Shown piece after piece: positions 1 through 6,643 of a DNA stretch of 14,067 nt. Position 1 is the stretch's first letter; the number at the start of each line of letters is the position of its first letter. Where the stretch lies: NCBI GenBank assembly GCA_021816545.1, contig JAKAXP010000035.1, forward strand, positions 1-14,067. The letters run 5' to 3'. Below the pieces are notes generated by a model. That model was not told the DNA's origin and ran no database searches. It saw nothing but the letters and a program-made list of their open reading frames with translations. Position numbers and translations under genes: made by a program. This stretch comes from Bacteroidota bacterium (GTDB lineage Bacteria; Bacteroidota; Bacteroidia; Bacteroidales; VadinHA17).

Positions 1-651
1 AGCACCGGGCACGGTGTTCCCTCGGCACTCAGAACCGTGATGGCACTCTGTTTTCTTGATGAGATTACCGACAGGCCGGGTTCAATGACAACATCAGAGA
101 TGCTTCATGAATTCCGTATCAGGCTTGCAGATACCTTCAGTTCACTTCCCGGCGGCGAAGCAAATCATGAGGGGATTGACATTTCGCTCCTGGCAATTGA
201 CAGGTCCGGGAAAAAAATAGAGTTTTCCGGAGCAGCCATGCAGTGCTTCAGGGTCAGGGAGATGAGTGAAAATGAGAAGATGAGATGGGATAAAGGAGAG
301 TTCAAACCCAATGAGGGAACACAGGTAAGCGGTAAATATCTCCTGGAGACTGTTTACGGTGACAGGGTACCCCTGGGAATGCACCTTGACGGTTACCATG
401 CCTTCACCCAGCATACATGGAAACTTGAGAAGGAATCATCATATTATCTCTTTACAGACGGTTACCCTGATCAGTTCAACGGTGCTACCGGCAGGAAGTT
501 CCTTAAGAAAAATCTGCGCAAACTGATTCTCGACATCCAGAACTATCCGATGAGCAGGCAGAAAGAAATGCTGGAAGAGCGCCTGGGAAGCTGGATGGGT
601 AAGGCACCACAGACTGATGATATTCTTGTTGCAGGAATAAGGATTGAGTAG
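1..651 (+). CDS. SpoIIE-type PP2C serine/threonine phosphatase, C-terminal part (5' truncated by window edge)
   Basis: The frame is open from base 1, so the gene begins outside the window; 216 residues are visible. They begin with STGHGVPSAL, the TGHGxxxAL motif of the SpoIIE/RsbU PP2C domain, whose metal-binding aspartate normally sits just before it and so lies off the window. Later family landmarks are GIDISLLAID (about residues 58-67), the LFTDGYPDQ metal-site strand (Asp153) and the terminal QTDDILVAG motif (Asp206/Asp207). Members of this family dephosphorylate anti-sigma-factor antagonists or similar partners, usually under control of N-terminal sensory, TPR or response-regulator domains. 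Those domains are not visible here, so the signal and partner cannot be named. The GTG at 37 is internal and is not a real start. The gene stops 4 bp from the convergent AlbA_2 gene. The domain call is firm; the role is inferred from the family. Confidence 0.9.
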   Translation, partial: STGHGVPSALRTVMALCFLDEITDRPGSMTTSEMLHEFRIRLADTFSSLPGGEANHEGIDISLLAIDRSGKKIEFSGAAMQCFRVREMSENEKMRWDKGEFKPNEGTQVSGKYLLETVYGDRVPLGMHLDGYHAFTQHTWKLEKESSYYLFTDGYPDQFNGATGRKFLKKNLRKLILDIQNYPMSRQKEMLEERLGSWMGKAPQTDDILVAGIRIE

Positions 652-655
652 TGTA

Positions 656-1303
656 CTACCTGCCTGCCCCAAACTCGTCACTCAGACGGTAAAATATTCC
701 CCTTTCATTTCCCTCATAGGTAATCAAACCGCAGAGAATAAAATCACTGAGGATCTTTTCAGCCCTTCTTGAATTTATTCCGGCGAGAGTGCGGAATCCG
801 GGGACTGAAATTCCTCCTTCGCTGCGAAGATGGTTAAGCAGCAGGTTTTCTGTCTCCTCAAATTTTAGCAGCAGGCCACGCGTCTTTCCGCTTCTTCGCC
901 ATACCTGGAGTATAACCCTGTCAGCCATGAAGTTCTGATCCTTCTGCCTGAAATATGCCCTCCACCGGCCATGTTCGTCCCTGGCCCGGACAGGTATCGT
1001 ATCGCTTTTCGGTACTTCGACCTCCAGGATAGTTTTTCCGTTTATGGTATGGGTCCGTGTACGGAGTGTGACCTGCGGATCACAGTGAAGCGTGGCTGCA
1101 GCGTCAATCATATAATACTCCTCATCCGACCTGACTCCGGCAAGTGATCCGTTGTCCCTTACCCCGATAAGCAATTTTCCCCCTTGTGTATTTGAGAATG
1201 CAGACAGAGTCCGTGCTATCTTCTGCGGATCAGAAATGCAATACTTAAAGTCAAGGTTCAGTCCCTCGCCGCCTGTAATCAGGTTGTGGATATATCGCCC
1301 CAT
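656..1303 (-). CDS. Schlafen/AlbA_2-domain DNA-binding or ATP-binding regulator-like protein
   Basis: The product has 215 residues. The N-terminal half (about 10-135) matches the AlbA_2 (Schlafen-like) fold. GEGLNLDFK (Glu13, Asp18, Lys20) resembles the E-x-x-x-E-F-K start of the domain. It is followed by AFSNTQGGKLLIGVRDNG (35-52), the most conserved block of the family. Residues 100-135 (DTIPVRARDEHGRWRAYFRQ and after) correspond to the usual P-x-x-x-R-x-G-x-x-YxR end, here as an FRQ variant. The C-terminal part (about 145-207) looks like a winged helix. Proteins of this type are often annotated as putative transcriptional regulators or ATP-binding proteins, and their true activity is mostly unknown. 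The ATG at 1303 has no clear Shine-Dalgarno sequence, as is common in Bacteroidota. The gene is divergent from the aldo/keto reductase and converges almost end to end with the phosphatase gene. Confidence 0.8.
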   Translation of the reverse strand: MGRYIHNLITGGEGLNLDFKYCISDPQKIARTLSAFSNTQGGKLLIGVRDNGSLAGVRSDEEYYMIDAAATLHCDPQVTLRTRTHTINGKTILEVEVPKSDTIPVRARDEHGRWRAYFRQKDQNFMADRVILQVWRRSGKTRGLLLKFEETENLLLNHLRSEGGISVPGFRTLAGINSRRAEKILSDFILCGLITYEGNERGIFYRLSDEFGAGR

Positions 1304-1466
1304 TGGTGCCTGAATTGTTGCTGCGCGACAGCTCCACTAAAATAAGACAAAATATTTGTATATTGGCTCATTATCGGGTGGCGCGGTGAGATGATCGCAA
1401 TGTATTTATCAACACTGGCCGCGGAAAAGACAAAGAAAGAAATCACGGAAACCTCAAACCTATTCT

Positions 1467-2651
1467 ATGAAACGGAGAACCTTTTTCAGATCCGGTCTTG
1501 CGGGAGCTGCAGGCATCACGCTGCTTGGCAACCGGGCGATGGCCGGCAACGGCAAAAATTATGACGGAGAAATAATTTACAGGACACTTGGAAAGACCGG
1601 TCTGAAGCTGCCTGTTGTCAGCTTTGGGGTAATGAGGTCTGACAACAGTGCACTTGTAAAGGCGGCCCATGAGGGTGGAATGAAGCTGTTTGATACGGCA
1701 CACGGTTATATGAACGGGCGAAATGAGGAAATGCTGGGAGGGTTCTTCAGCACCGTGCCGCGTGATTCATTCGTGGTAGCCACGAAGGTCAAGCCTTCCG
1801 GGGTGGACTCGCGTACCGGTCTCCCTTCGAAAGATACAACGGCAGAGAGCTTCCTTTCAATGTTCAATCTCAGCCTCAGCAGGCTGAAGCTTGACTATGT
1901 GGATATCCTCTACATGCATTCGGCGGAAAGTGTCGAAATGGTAAGACATAAGGAAATAGTTAAAACCATGCTCGATCTTAAAAAGCATGGCAGGGTTAAG
2001 TTTATCGGGATATCAACCCACAAAAACGAGCCCCTGGTGATCAATACCATGGCTGAAGACGGGATTTGGGACGTTGTTCTTACATCATACAACTACCGGC
2101 AGACATACCTTGCTGAAATGAACAGCGCGATTGAAAAGGCGGCTGCAGCAGGTATGGGTGTTGTCGCCATGAAAACCATGGCCGGAGGCTGGCTTGACAA
2201 GGAGAGGACGAAGCCTGTCAATGTGCAGGCTGCACTCAGATGGGTAATCTCGAATCCCAACGTGCATACCACCATTCCTGGAATAACGGCATTTGACCAG
2301 CTTGAGACAGACCTCAGAGTTATGAGGGACATAAACCTGACAGAACAGGAAAAAGCTGAACTGGTTGCTGATGCTTCATGCACGGGGCTATACTGCAACG
2401 CATGCAGCAACTGCGTACCGGGCTGCCCTGATAATCTTCCGATACCTGAACTCATGAGAGCTTATATGTATGCGTACGGTTACAGGAATGCAGCGATGGC
2501 CTCTGAACTCATTGCCGAAACGGCTGTGAAGGCTGACCCGTGCGCCGGATGTGAAAATTGCTCCGCCTCATGCATACGTGGGTTTGACCTGAAGGGAAAA
2601 ATCACCGACATCTCACGACTGGTCAATGTACCATATGACCTGCTTGCATAA
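1467..2651 (+). CDS. Tat-exported aldo/keto reductase with C-terminal 2x[4Fe-4S] ferredoxin-like domain
   Basis: The product has 394 residues. It starts MKRRTFFRSGLAGAAG, a twin-arginine signal (Arg3-Arg4, then a hydrophobic stretch and an AMA site near residue 26), so a folded, cofactor-loaded protein is probably exported to the periplasm. The barrel (about 36-290) keeps the aldo/keto reductase catalytic set: Asp76 and Tyr81 in FDTAHGY, Lys107 in VVATKVK and His151 in YMHSAE. The C-terminal domain has two CxxCxxCxxxC motifs, Cys310/313/316/320 and Cys359/362/365/369, each able to bind a [4Fe-4S] cluster. That supports an electron-transfer oxidoreductase rather than a simple NADPH carbonyl reductase. 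The substrate is unknown. It lies 12 bp upstream of the DUF6599 gene, so the two are likely cotranscribed. The ATG start is set by the complete Tat signal; no clear Shine-Dalgarno sequence precedes it. Confidence 0.93.
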   Translation: MKRRTFFRSGLAGAAGITLLGNRAMAGNGKNYDGEIIYRTLGKTGLKLPVVSFGVMRSDNSALVKAAHEGGMKLFDTAHGYMNGRNEEMLGGFFSTVPRDSFVVATKVKPSGVDSRTGLPSKDTTAESFLSMFNLSLSRLKLDYVDILYMHSAESVEMVRHKEIVKTMLDLKKHGRVKFIGISTHKNEPLVINTMAEDGIWDVVLTSYNYRQTYLAEMNSAIEKAAAAGMGVVAMKTMAGGWLDKERTKPVNVQAALRWVISNPNVHTTIPGITAFDQLETDLRVMRDINLTEQEKAELVADASCTGLYCNACSNCVPGCPDNLPIPELMRAYMYAYGYRNAAMASELIAETAVKADPCAGCENCSASCIRGFDLKGKITDISRLVNVPYDLLA

Positions 2652-2663
2652 ATCAATACCCAA

Positions 2664-3506
2664 ATGAAAAGAACCTTAATTATAGCAACCCTGCTCAGTG
2701 TTTCCCTGACAGGAATCAAGGGGCAGCAGCTCTTTCCGGAGCTGAAGGGGTACAAAATCAACAGTGATTACCCTGTTTATACCCCGGGCGACCTTTGGAA
2801 TTACATCAACGGTGCTGCCGATGCATACCTGATGCTTGGCTTTACAGACCTGAATATCAGGGAATATGTTAAAGGAAGGAGCAGCATCAAAGCTGAGATT
2901 TACCGTTTCGGTGATGACTCTCAGGCCTTTGGCATTTACTCAATGGAGCGCTCTCCCGGGTACAAATTCATACCTGTCGGTGTTCAGGGTTACAACGAGG
3001 AAGGGGCGGTTCATTTTTACCGTGACCGTTATTACGTCAAGATAATGAGTCATTCAGGTTCAACAAAGGTGAATGATGCCATGCTTAAGATTGCGGGCCT
3101 CATCTCGGCGAATATCGGTGGTACGGGTGAATTCCCGGCTCTTCTGAAGCTGTTTCCTGCAGAGGGGCTTCTGAAGAATCAGGAGACTTACCTGCTTGAG
3201 AGTGTGCTTGGACACGAGTTCCTCAGGGGTGCCTTCAGGGCTTCATATGATGTCAGCGGAGACCGTTTTGACATTCACCTTTTCAACTGCAGTAATCCGG
3301 CAGATGCTGCTGCCATGGCCTCAGCCCTGGCAGGTGATGCCTGGTCTGCTGATGAAGAGATTTTCAAGTATGCGTTTGAGGACGGTTTCAACGGTGTCCT
3401 TCACATGGCAAGGAAAGGGGGTATGCTGATAGTTGTAAGTGGTCTGCCGTTTGAAAAAACGCCTCTTGCAGAGCGGTACATAACCATGATGCTTGGCGGC
3501 CGCTGA
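2664..3506 (+). CDS. Secreted DUF6599 family protein
   Basis: The product has 280 residues with an N-terminal signal peptide (MKRTLIIATLLSVSLTGIKG, probable cleavage near residues 20-21, just before QQLFPE). The mature protein begins LFPELKGYKI and contains YTPGDLWNYINGAADAYL (38-55) and the AEIYRFGDDSQAFGIYSMER block, which I recognise as typical of DUF6599. No catalytic motif is evident, and the family has no assigned reaction that I know of. It starts 12 bp after the Tat-exported iron-sulfur aldo/keto reductase on the same strand, and both products go to the cell envelope, so a shared periplasmic process is a reasonable inference. Transcription probably ends at the hairpin at 3526-3558. 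The export signal is clear; the family call is moderately sure. Confidence 0.8.
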   Translation: MKRTLIIATLLSVSLTGIKGQQLFPELKGYKINSDYPVYTPGDLWNYINGAADAYLMLGFTDLNIREYVKGRSSIKAEIYRFGDDSQAFGIYSMERSPGYKFIPVGVQGYNEEGAVHFYRDRYYVKIMSHSGSTKVNDAMLKIAGLISANIGGTGEFPALLKLFPAEGLLKNQETYLLESVLGHEFLRGAFRASYDVSGDRFDIHLFNCSNPADAAAMASALAGDAWSADEEIFKYAFEDGFNGVLHMARKGGMLIVVSGLPFEKTPLAERYITMMLGGR

Positions 3507-3525
3507 AAGTGTATTTTCCGGAAAC

Positions 3526-3558
3526 AAAAAAAGGTGCCTCTTCAGAGACACCTTTTTT
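3526..3558. terminator. Bidirectional rho-independent terminator between the DUF6599 gene and tonB
   Basis: Seven A (3526-3532) and GGTG, one mismatch, then CTC form one arm. TTCA is the loop, and GAG, A, CACC and six T (3553-3558) form the other arm. The A tract and T tract flank the stem on both sides, so it can serve the + strand DUF6599 transcript (stop at 3506) and the minus-strand tonB transcript (stop at 3578). Confidence 0.85.
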
Positions 3559-3577
3559 ATTTGATATCAGTTTCCCG

Positions 3578-4354
3578 TTACTTGAGCTGGAAGCTGATTG
3601 GTACGCTGTACCATACGTTTACGGGTTTACCGCCCTGTTTGCCGGGTTTCCACAGCGGGAGCATCTTGATTACCCTGATGGCTTCCTCATCGAGAGCCGG
3701 GTCAACGCCCCTGACCACTGAAACCTGGTCGACGGTTCCCTTGTAAGTCACGCAGAACCGGAGTATCACCTTGCCCTGGATGTTGTTTTCCTTGGCAATT
3801 TCAGGATACTTGATGTTGTCATAGATGAACCTGAAGAGTTCAACGTCCCCGCCAGGGAATGAAGGCATCTCTTCAACCACTACGAACACTTCCTGCGGTG
3901 CTTCTTCCTGGACCTCTTCCTGTACCTGTTCGATAACCTCAACCACTTCTGCATCAACTACTGTTTCTGCCACGTCGTCAGCGGTCATAAACTGTGAGGC
4001 TTCGTCGGGTTTGATGGTATCAACGATTACAGGTGCCACGTATTTCACCACAGTCTGCTGTTCAGACGGCGGGGGTGGCGGGGGAGGAGGGGGAGGAGCA
4101 GCGGCTTCCTGGTTGATGTCATTGGCCATTTCGGCTATAACCTCATTGGCGTCCCTCTGCTTGATCTGGGCAATACTCTTGGCTTTGAGATAAGGAACAT
4201 ACGCTGCAAAGAAAACCACTATTATGCCAATGATCATTGACATTGCCATAGTCCTGGCATATTTCCTGCGGATTTCATAAGCACCGTATTCCTTATTGCG
4301 GCCTTCGAATACTATATCGTCAAAGCTCGGGTACCTTTTCTTTTCTTTTGCCAT
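3578..4354 (-). CDS. tonB: Energy transducer TonB
   Basis: The product has 258 residues. A cytoplasmic N-terminus carries the Bacteroidota motif NKEYGAYEIRRKY (20-32). One membrane helix follows (about 37-56), then a periplasmic linker with ten consecutive prolines (87-96) and a Val/Glu-rich stretch (127-162). The C-terminal TonB domain (about 163-258) contains PSFPGGD, YPEIAKENNIQGKV and LPLWKPGKQGGKPV. TonB carries energy from the ExbB-ExbD motor across the periplasm to the TonB box of outer-membrane receptors. I chose the ATG at 4354 over the upstream in-frame start at 4435. The longer form would overlap the exbD gene by 68 bp, whereas the ATG at 4354 follows an AGGGAGGG site at ideal spacing and begins with the expected family sequence. 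The gene is last in the exbB-exbD-exbD-tonB unit, 13 bp after exbD, and is followed by a terminator. Confidence 0.95.
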   Translation of the reverse strand: MAKEKKRYPSFDDIVFEGRNKEYGAYEIRRKYARTMAMSMIIGIIVVFFAAYVPYLKAKSIAQIKQRDANEVIAEMANDINQEAAAPPPPPPPPPPSEQQTVVKYVAPVIVDTIKPDEASQFMTADDVAETVVDAEVVEVIEQVQEEVQEEAPQEVFVVVEEMPSFPGGDVELFRFIYDNIKYPEIAKENNIQGKVILRFCVTYKGTVDQVSVVRGVDPALDEEAIRVIKMLPLWKPGKQGGKPVNVWYSVPISFQLK

Positions 4355-4361
4355 GTTATAT

Positions 4362-4369
4362 CCCTCCCT
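4362..4369 (-). promoter_or_regulatory. Strong Shine-Dalgarno site for tonB, overlapping the exbD stop codon
   Basis: On the minus strand AGGGAGGG overlaps the TAG stop of the second exbD and ends 7 nt before the ATG at 4354. It is one of the few strong ribosome-binding sites in the window and settles the tonB start. Confidence 0.8.
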
Positions 4370-5027
4370 ATTGTGCTGAACCTGAAGCGGTGGCTGTAGC
4401 CCTGTTGACAGCGTCCACAACCAGTTTCTCTTCAATCCAGTCTATGTCAGTAAATGTGTAACGGGCAATGCCTACTATTGACATCTCGTCAATTATATCG
4501 ACGAAATTCTTGTATTTTGATGTCTTGTAGGCTTTGATAAGAACGATAGGCCCTGTATCATCATCCTTTTTCAGCTGGCTGATTGCTGACCGCATTGAGT
4601 CCTGCCTGATATCGATCTTGCCTGCGATAACGTCTTTCTCAAACTGATCGATCTTTTTGAACAGTGCCCTGTTCCTGTCAAGGAGGACCTGACGGATGCC
4701 TGTAGCGCTGAAGTCGGTTTCCTGAAGAATAGTCACTTCCGGGTCGGCTTTGCCGGGGTACCAGTAGACTTTGTCATCAGGACCGAGGATAATATTGAGA
4801 GTACGGCTTTCAGCGATCTTCGGAGGTTCAACTTTTTCATCCTTCTTGATTTTCTCAGGGAGGACTATTTCCATGACCTTCGGTTTGCTGAAAGCTGCTG
4901 TGAGCATAAAAAACGTGATGAGCAGACTCATGAGGTCCACCATCGGCGTCATATCCACACGGGCGTCACCTTTTTTTGGTTTCTTTTTCCCGCCTTTGCT
5001 TTGTTCCTGGACTTGTACGTCTGCCAT
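4368..5027 (-). CDS. exbD: ExbD/TolR family biopolymer transport protein (second copy)
   Basis: The product has 219 residues, longer than the roughly 140 of E. coli ExbD. A Lys-rich cytoplasmic tail (GGKKKPKKG, 12-20) precedes the family signature DARVDMTPMVDLMSLLITFF. Asp31 is the membrane aspartate that takes part in proton translocation. The single helix covers about 30-47 and the rest is periplasmic, with a long insert (about 60-130) containing charged and aromatic segments, then a conserved-looking region (VLIKAYKTSKYKNFVDIID) and an Ala/Ser-rich tail. It works with ExbB and TonB in the inner membrane. The ATG lies 1 nt after the stop of the first exbD with no visible Shine-Dalgarno sequence, so translation is probably coupled to it. 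Confidence 0.93.
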   Translation of the reverse strand: MADVQVQEQSKGGKKKPKKGDARVDMTPMVDLMSLLITFFMLTAAFSKPKVMEIVLPEKIKKDEKVEPPKIAESRTLNIILGPDDKVYWYPGKADPEVTILQETDFSATGIRQVLLDRNRALFKKIDQFEKDVIAGKIDIRQDSMRSAISQLKKDDDTGPIVLIKAYKTSKYKNFVDIIDEMSIVGIARYTFTDIDWIEEKLVVDAVNRATATASGSAQ

Positions 5028-5028
5028 G

Positions 5029-5667
5029 TTATTCTGCTATTTGTTCTTCCGTTACTTCAACTGCCCTCAGATTTGTGATCAGGTTGAACCTGTTCACATT
5101 CTTATCCTGCAGAATATCCAGTACTTCCCTTACAACGGGGAATTCAACGTCAGCATCGCCCTTGATCATCGTCTGTACCGCAGGGTTAACCTGGCGGGCG
5201 AAGAGGATCCACAATGCAAGCTGATTGTCAGTGGAATCGATGGGAACACCCTTTTCGAGAGCTATTTTCTCATCGGAATCCCTGGCGGCGAGATACTTCT
5301 TCATATCCTGTATCGGAACGCCTACTGCTGTGCCTGTCTTTTCAAAGAGGCGAAGTTCATCCTCGGTAAACTCAATATTGTATCGCTTGCCCATTTCGGT
5401 AAGCACCTTCGGACGGAATTTCAGGATTGTATCCGGTCCGTTGTCAATATTGAAGAATACCCGGTTGTCCTTCGCGATGAGCACTGTCATAACGTTGGCA
5501 TCCATCATCGGTTTCTCCGATACAGAAAAAGGTGTATCGACTGGTGCCGATTCCTGGGGCCTGAACGTTGCTGTCAGAATGAAGAATGTGAGCAGCAGTG
5601 TAAACAGGTCCACCATCGGCGTCATGTCGATTCGTGGCGATTTGTGTCCTAATTTAATCTTTGGCAT
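5029..5667 (-). CDS. exbD: ExbD/TolR family biopolymer transport protein (first copy)
   Basis: The product has 212 residues. A short basic N-terminus leads into RIDMTPMVDLFTLLLTFFIL, with the proton-pathway aspartate at residue 20 and one membrane helix (about 18-35). The periplasmic part is long for the family and has a predicted helical insert (about 95-140) before the conserved end (MIKGDADVEFPVVREVLDIL). It shares the membrane signature with the next gene but differs clearly outside it, so the two are diverged paralogues rather than a recent duplication. An AAAGGA site 8 nt upstream supports the ATG at 5667. It follows exbB after 45 nt. Presumably both ExbD proteins join the same ExbB pentamer, or alternate in it. 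Confidence 0.93.
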   Translation of the reverse strand: MPKIKLGHKSPRIDMTPMVDLFTLLLTFFILTATFRPQESAPVDTPFSVSEKPMMDANVMTVLIAKDNRVFFNIDNGPDTILKFRPKVLTEMGKRYNIEFTEDELRLFEKTGTAVGVPIQDMKKYLAARDSDEKIALEKGVPIDSTDNQLALWILFARQVNPAVQTMIKGDADVEFPVVREVLDILQDKNVNRFNLITNLRAVEVTEEQIAE

Positions 5668-5712
5668 CTTTTAATTCCTTTCGTTTTCTGACCAAAAGAA
5701 TAAATTCGACAG

Positions 5713-6528
5713 TTATTTTCTGATAGAGGCGGCGAAGGTCTGGGTCAGACTGAAGCCAGCCTCATCAATCTTGAAGACATAGCTGTCTATCATTGATGAG
5801 AACCAGTTGAAGAAAATGATAGCCAGGGTTGAGCCTGTTATACCGAATGCCGTGTTGACAAGAGCTTCGGAGATACCGGTTGAGAGGGCGAGGGCATCAG
5901 GTGCACCTGACTGGGCCAGGGCGGCGAATGCGCGGATCATCCCGATAACCGTTCCGATAAGACCGATAAGCACTGAGATCGAAGCAATCGTTGAGAGGAT
6001 AACCATGTTCCTTGAGAGAACCGGGAGCTCGAGAGCTGTTGCCTCTTCGATGGCCTGTTTCATTGAAGTGATCTTCTGGTCTTTTTCAAGTTCCTTGTCA
6101 TTTTCGAGAGCACGGTAACGTGAGAGACCTGCTTTCATAACATTGGCAAGTGAACCTTTCTGCTTGTCACAAGCAACGATAGCATCCTCGATCCTGTCTT
6201 CTGCGAGCATCTGCTGAACATTGGAGACAAACACGTTGAGTCTTGCTTTTCCTTTAACCCTTGTGAGGGTGATAAGCCTTTCAAAGAAATAAATGATAAG
6301 GGTGATCACGATGGTGATAAGAATAGGCACAATCATACCGCCCTTGTACATCAGGCCCAGCAGGTTGCCCTGCAGCGGATGTCCCTTGGGGTTACCACCT
6401 TCAAAGTTTACCGGGTTACCCAGCACTCTGGTGAAGATAAGATAAGCAACAATGAATGCAAGAATAATTGCTAGAGGTGCAAAGATCGACTGCCATACAC
6501 CGCTTGACGACTTGGTTTTTTTACTCAT
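5713..6528 (-). CDS. exbB: ExbB/MotA/TolQ family proton channel protein
   Basis: The product has 271 residues. Four hydrophobic segments are visible: about 15-35, 64-84, 175-198 (ILSTIASISVLIGLIGTVIG) and 222-244 (LVNTAFGITGSTLAIIFF). The last two form the MotA_TolQ_ExbB domain, and a cytoplasmic helical loop (about 90-170) carries the charged segment LENDKELEKDQKIT. The extra N-terminal helix and Gly/Pro-rich loop (36-60) are common in Bacteroidota versions. ExbB forms the oligomeric channel around ExbD in the inner membrane. I chose the ATG at 6528 (MSKKTKSSSG) over an upstream in-frame start at 6567, because a promoter with its -7 box at 6572-6565 would place the transcript start downstream of 6567. 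It leads exbB-exbD-exbD-tonB. Confidence 0.93.
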   Translation of the reverse strand: MSKKTKSSSGVWQSIFAPLAIILAFIVAYLIFTRVLGNPVNFEGGNPKGHPLQGNLLGLMYKGGMIVPILITIVITLIIYFFERLITLTRVKGKARLNVFVSNVQQMLAEDRIEDAIVACDKQKGSLANVMKAGLSRYRALENDKELEKDQKITSMKQAIEEATALELPVLSRNMVILSTIASISVLIGLIGTVIGMIRAFAALAQSGAPDALALSTGISEALVNTAFGITGSTLAIIFFNWFSSMIDSYVFKIDEAGFSLTQTFAASIRK

Positions 6529-6564
6529 TTTAGTATTCTTTAGTTGGTTTAAGTAAACAGTTGG

Positions 6565-6595
6565 CAAAAATAAATATTCTCAATTTCTTTTACAA
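6565..6595 (-). promoter_or_regulatory. Bacteroidota-type promoter upstream of exbB
   Basis: On the minus strand TTG (6595-6593), a 20-nt spacer and TATTTTTG (6572-6565) fit the primary sigma pattern TTG-N19/21-TAnnTTTG of this phylum. It lies in the 115-bp gap after the TPR gene, and no clear terminator precedes it. The Ton motor genes may therefore be transcribed both from here and by readthrough from the PstS-like/TPR genes. Confidence 0.6.
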
Positions 6596-6643
6596 TAGTC
6601 AAAACTAATTAGATCAAATTTAAGACTAATGATTTACGCCGGT

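Noticed and set aside
649..662. Short inverted repeat GTAG-TGTA-CTAC at the convergent stops, as a terminator
   Set aside because: The stem is only 4 bp and no T tract follows on either strand.
1341..1372. A TAnnTTTG-like promoter for the aldo/keto reductase or AlbA_2 gene in their divergent gap
   Set aside because: The best + strand string (AATATTTG at 1351-1358) has a mismatch in the key TA, and the minus strand has only a 7-nt variant, so I do not call a site.
3825..4193. + strand open frame encoding a poly-Gly, Ser/Thr-rich peptide
   Set aside because: It is the mirror of the proline run and Val/Glu-rich linker of tonB on the other strand; the low-complexity translation follows from that.
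4771..5652. Long + strand open frame of 293 codons opposite the two exbD genes
   Set aside because: It lies wholly antisense to two well-recognised ExbD genes, its translation is rich in Cys, Ile, Arg and Ser with no recognisable domain, and it has no promoter or ribosome-binding site of its own.
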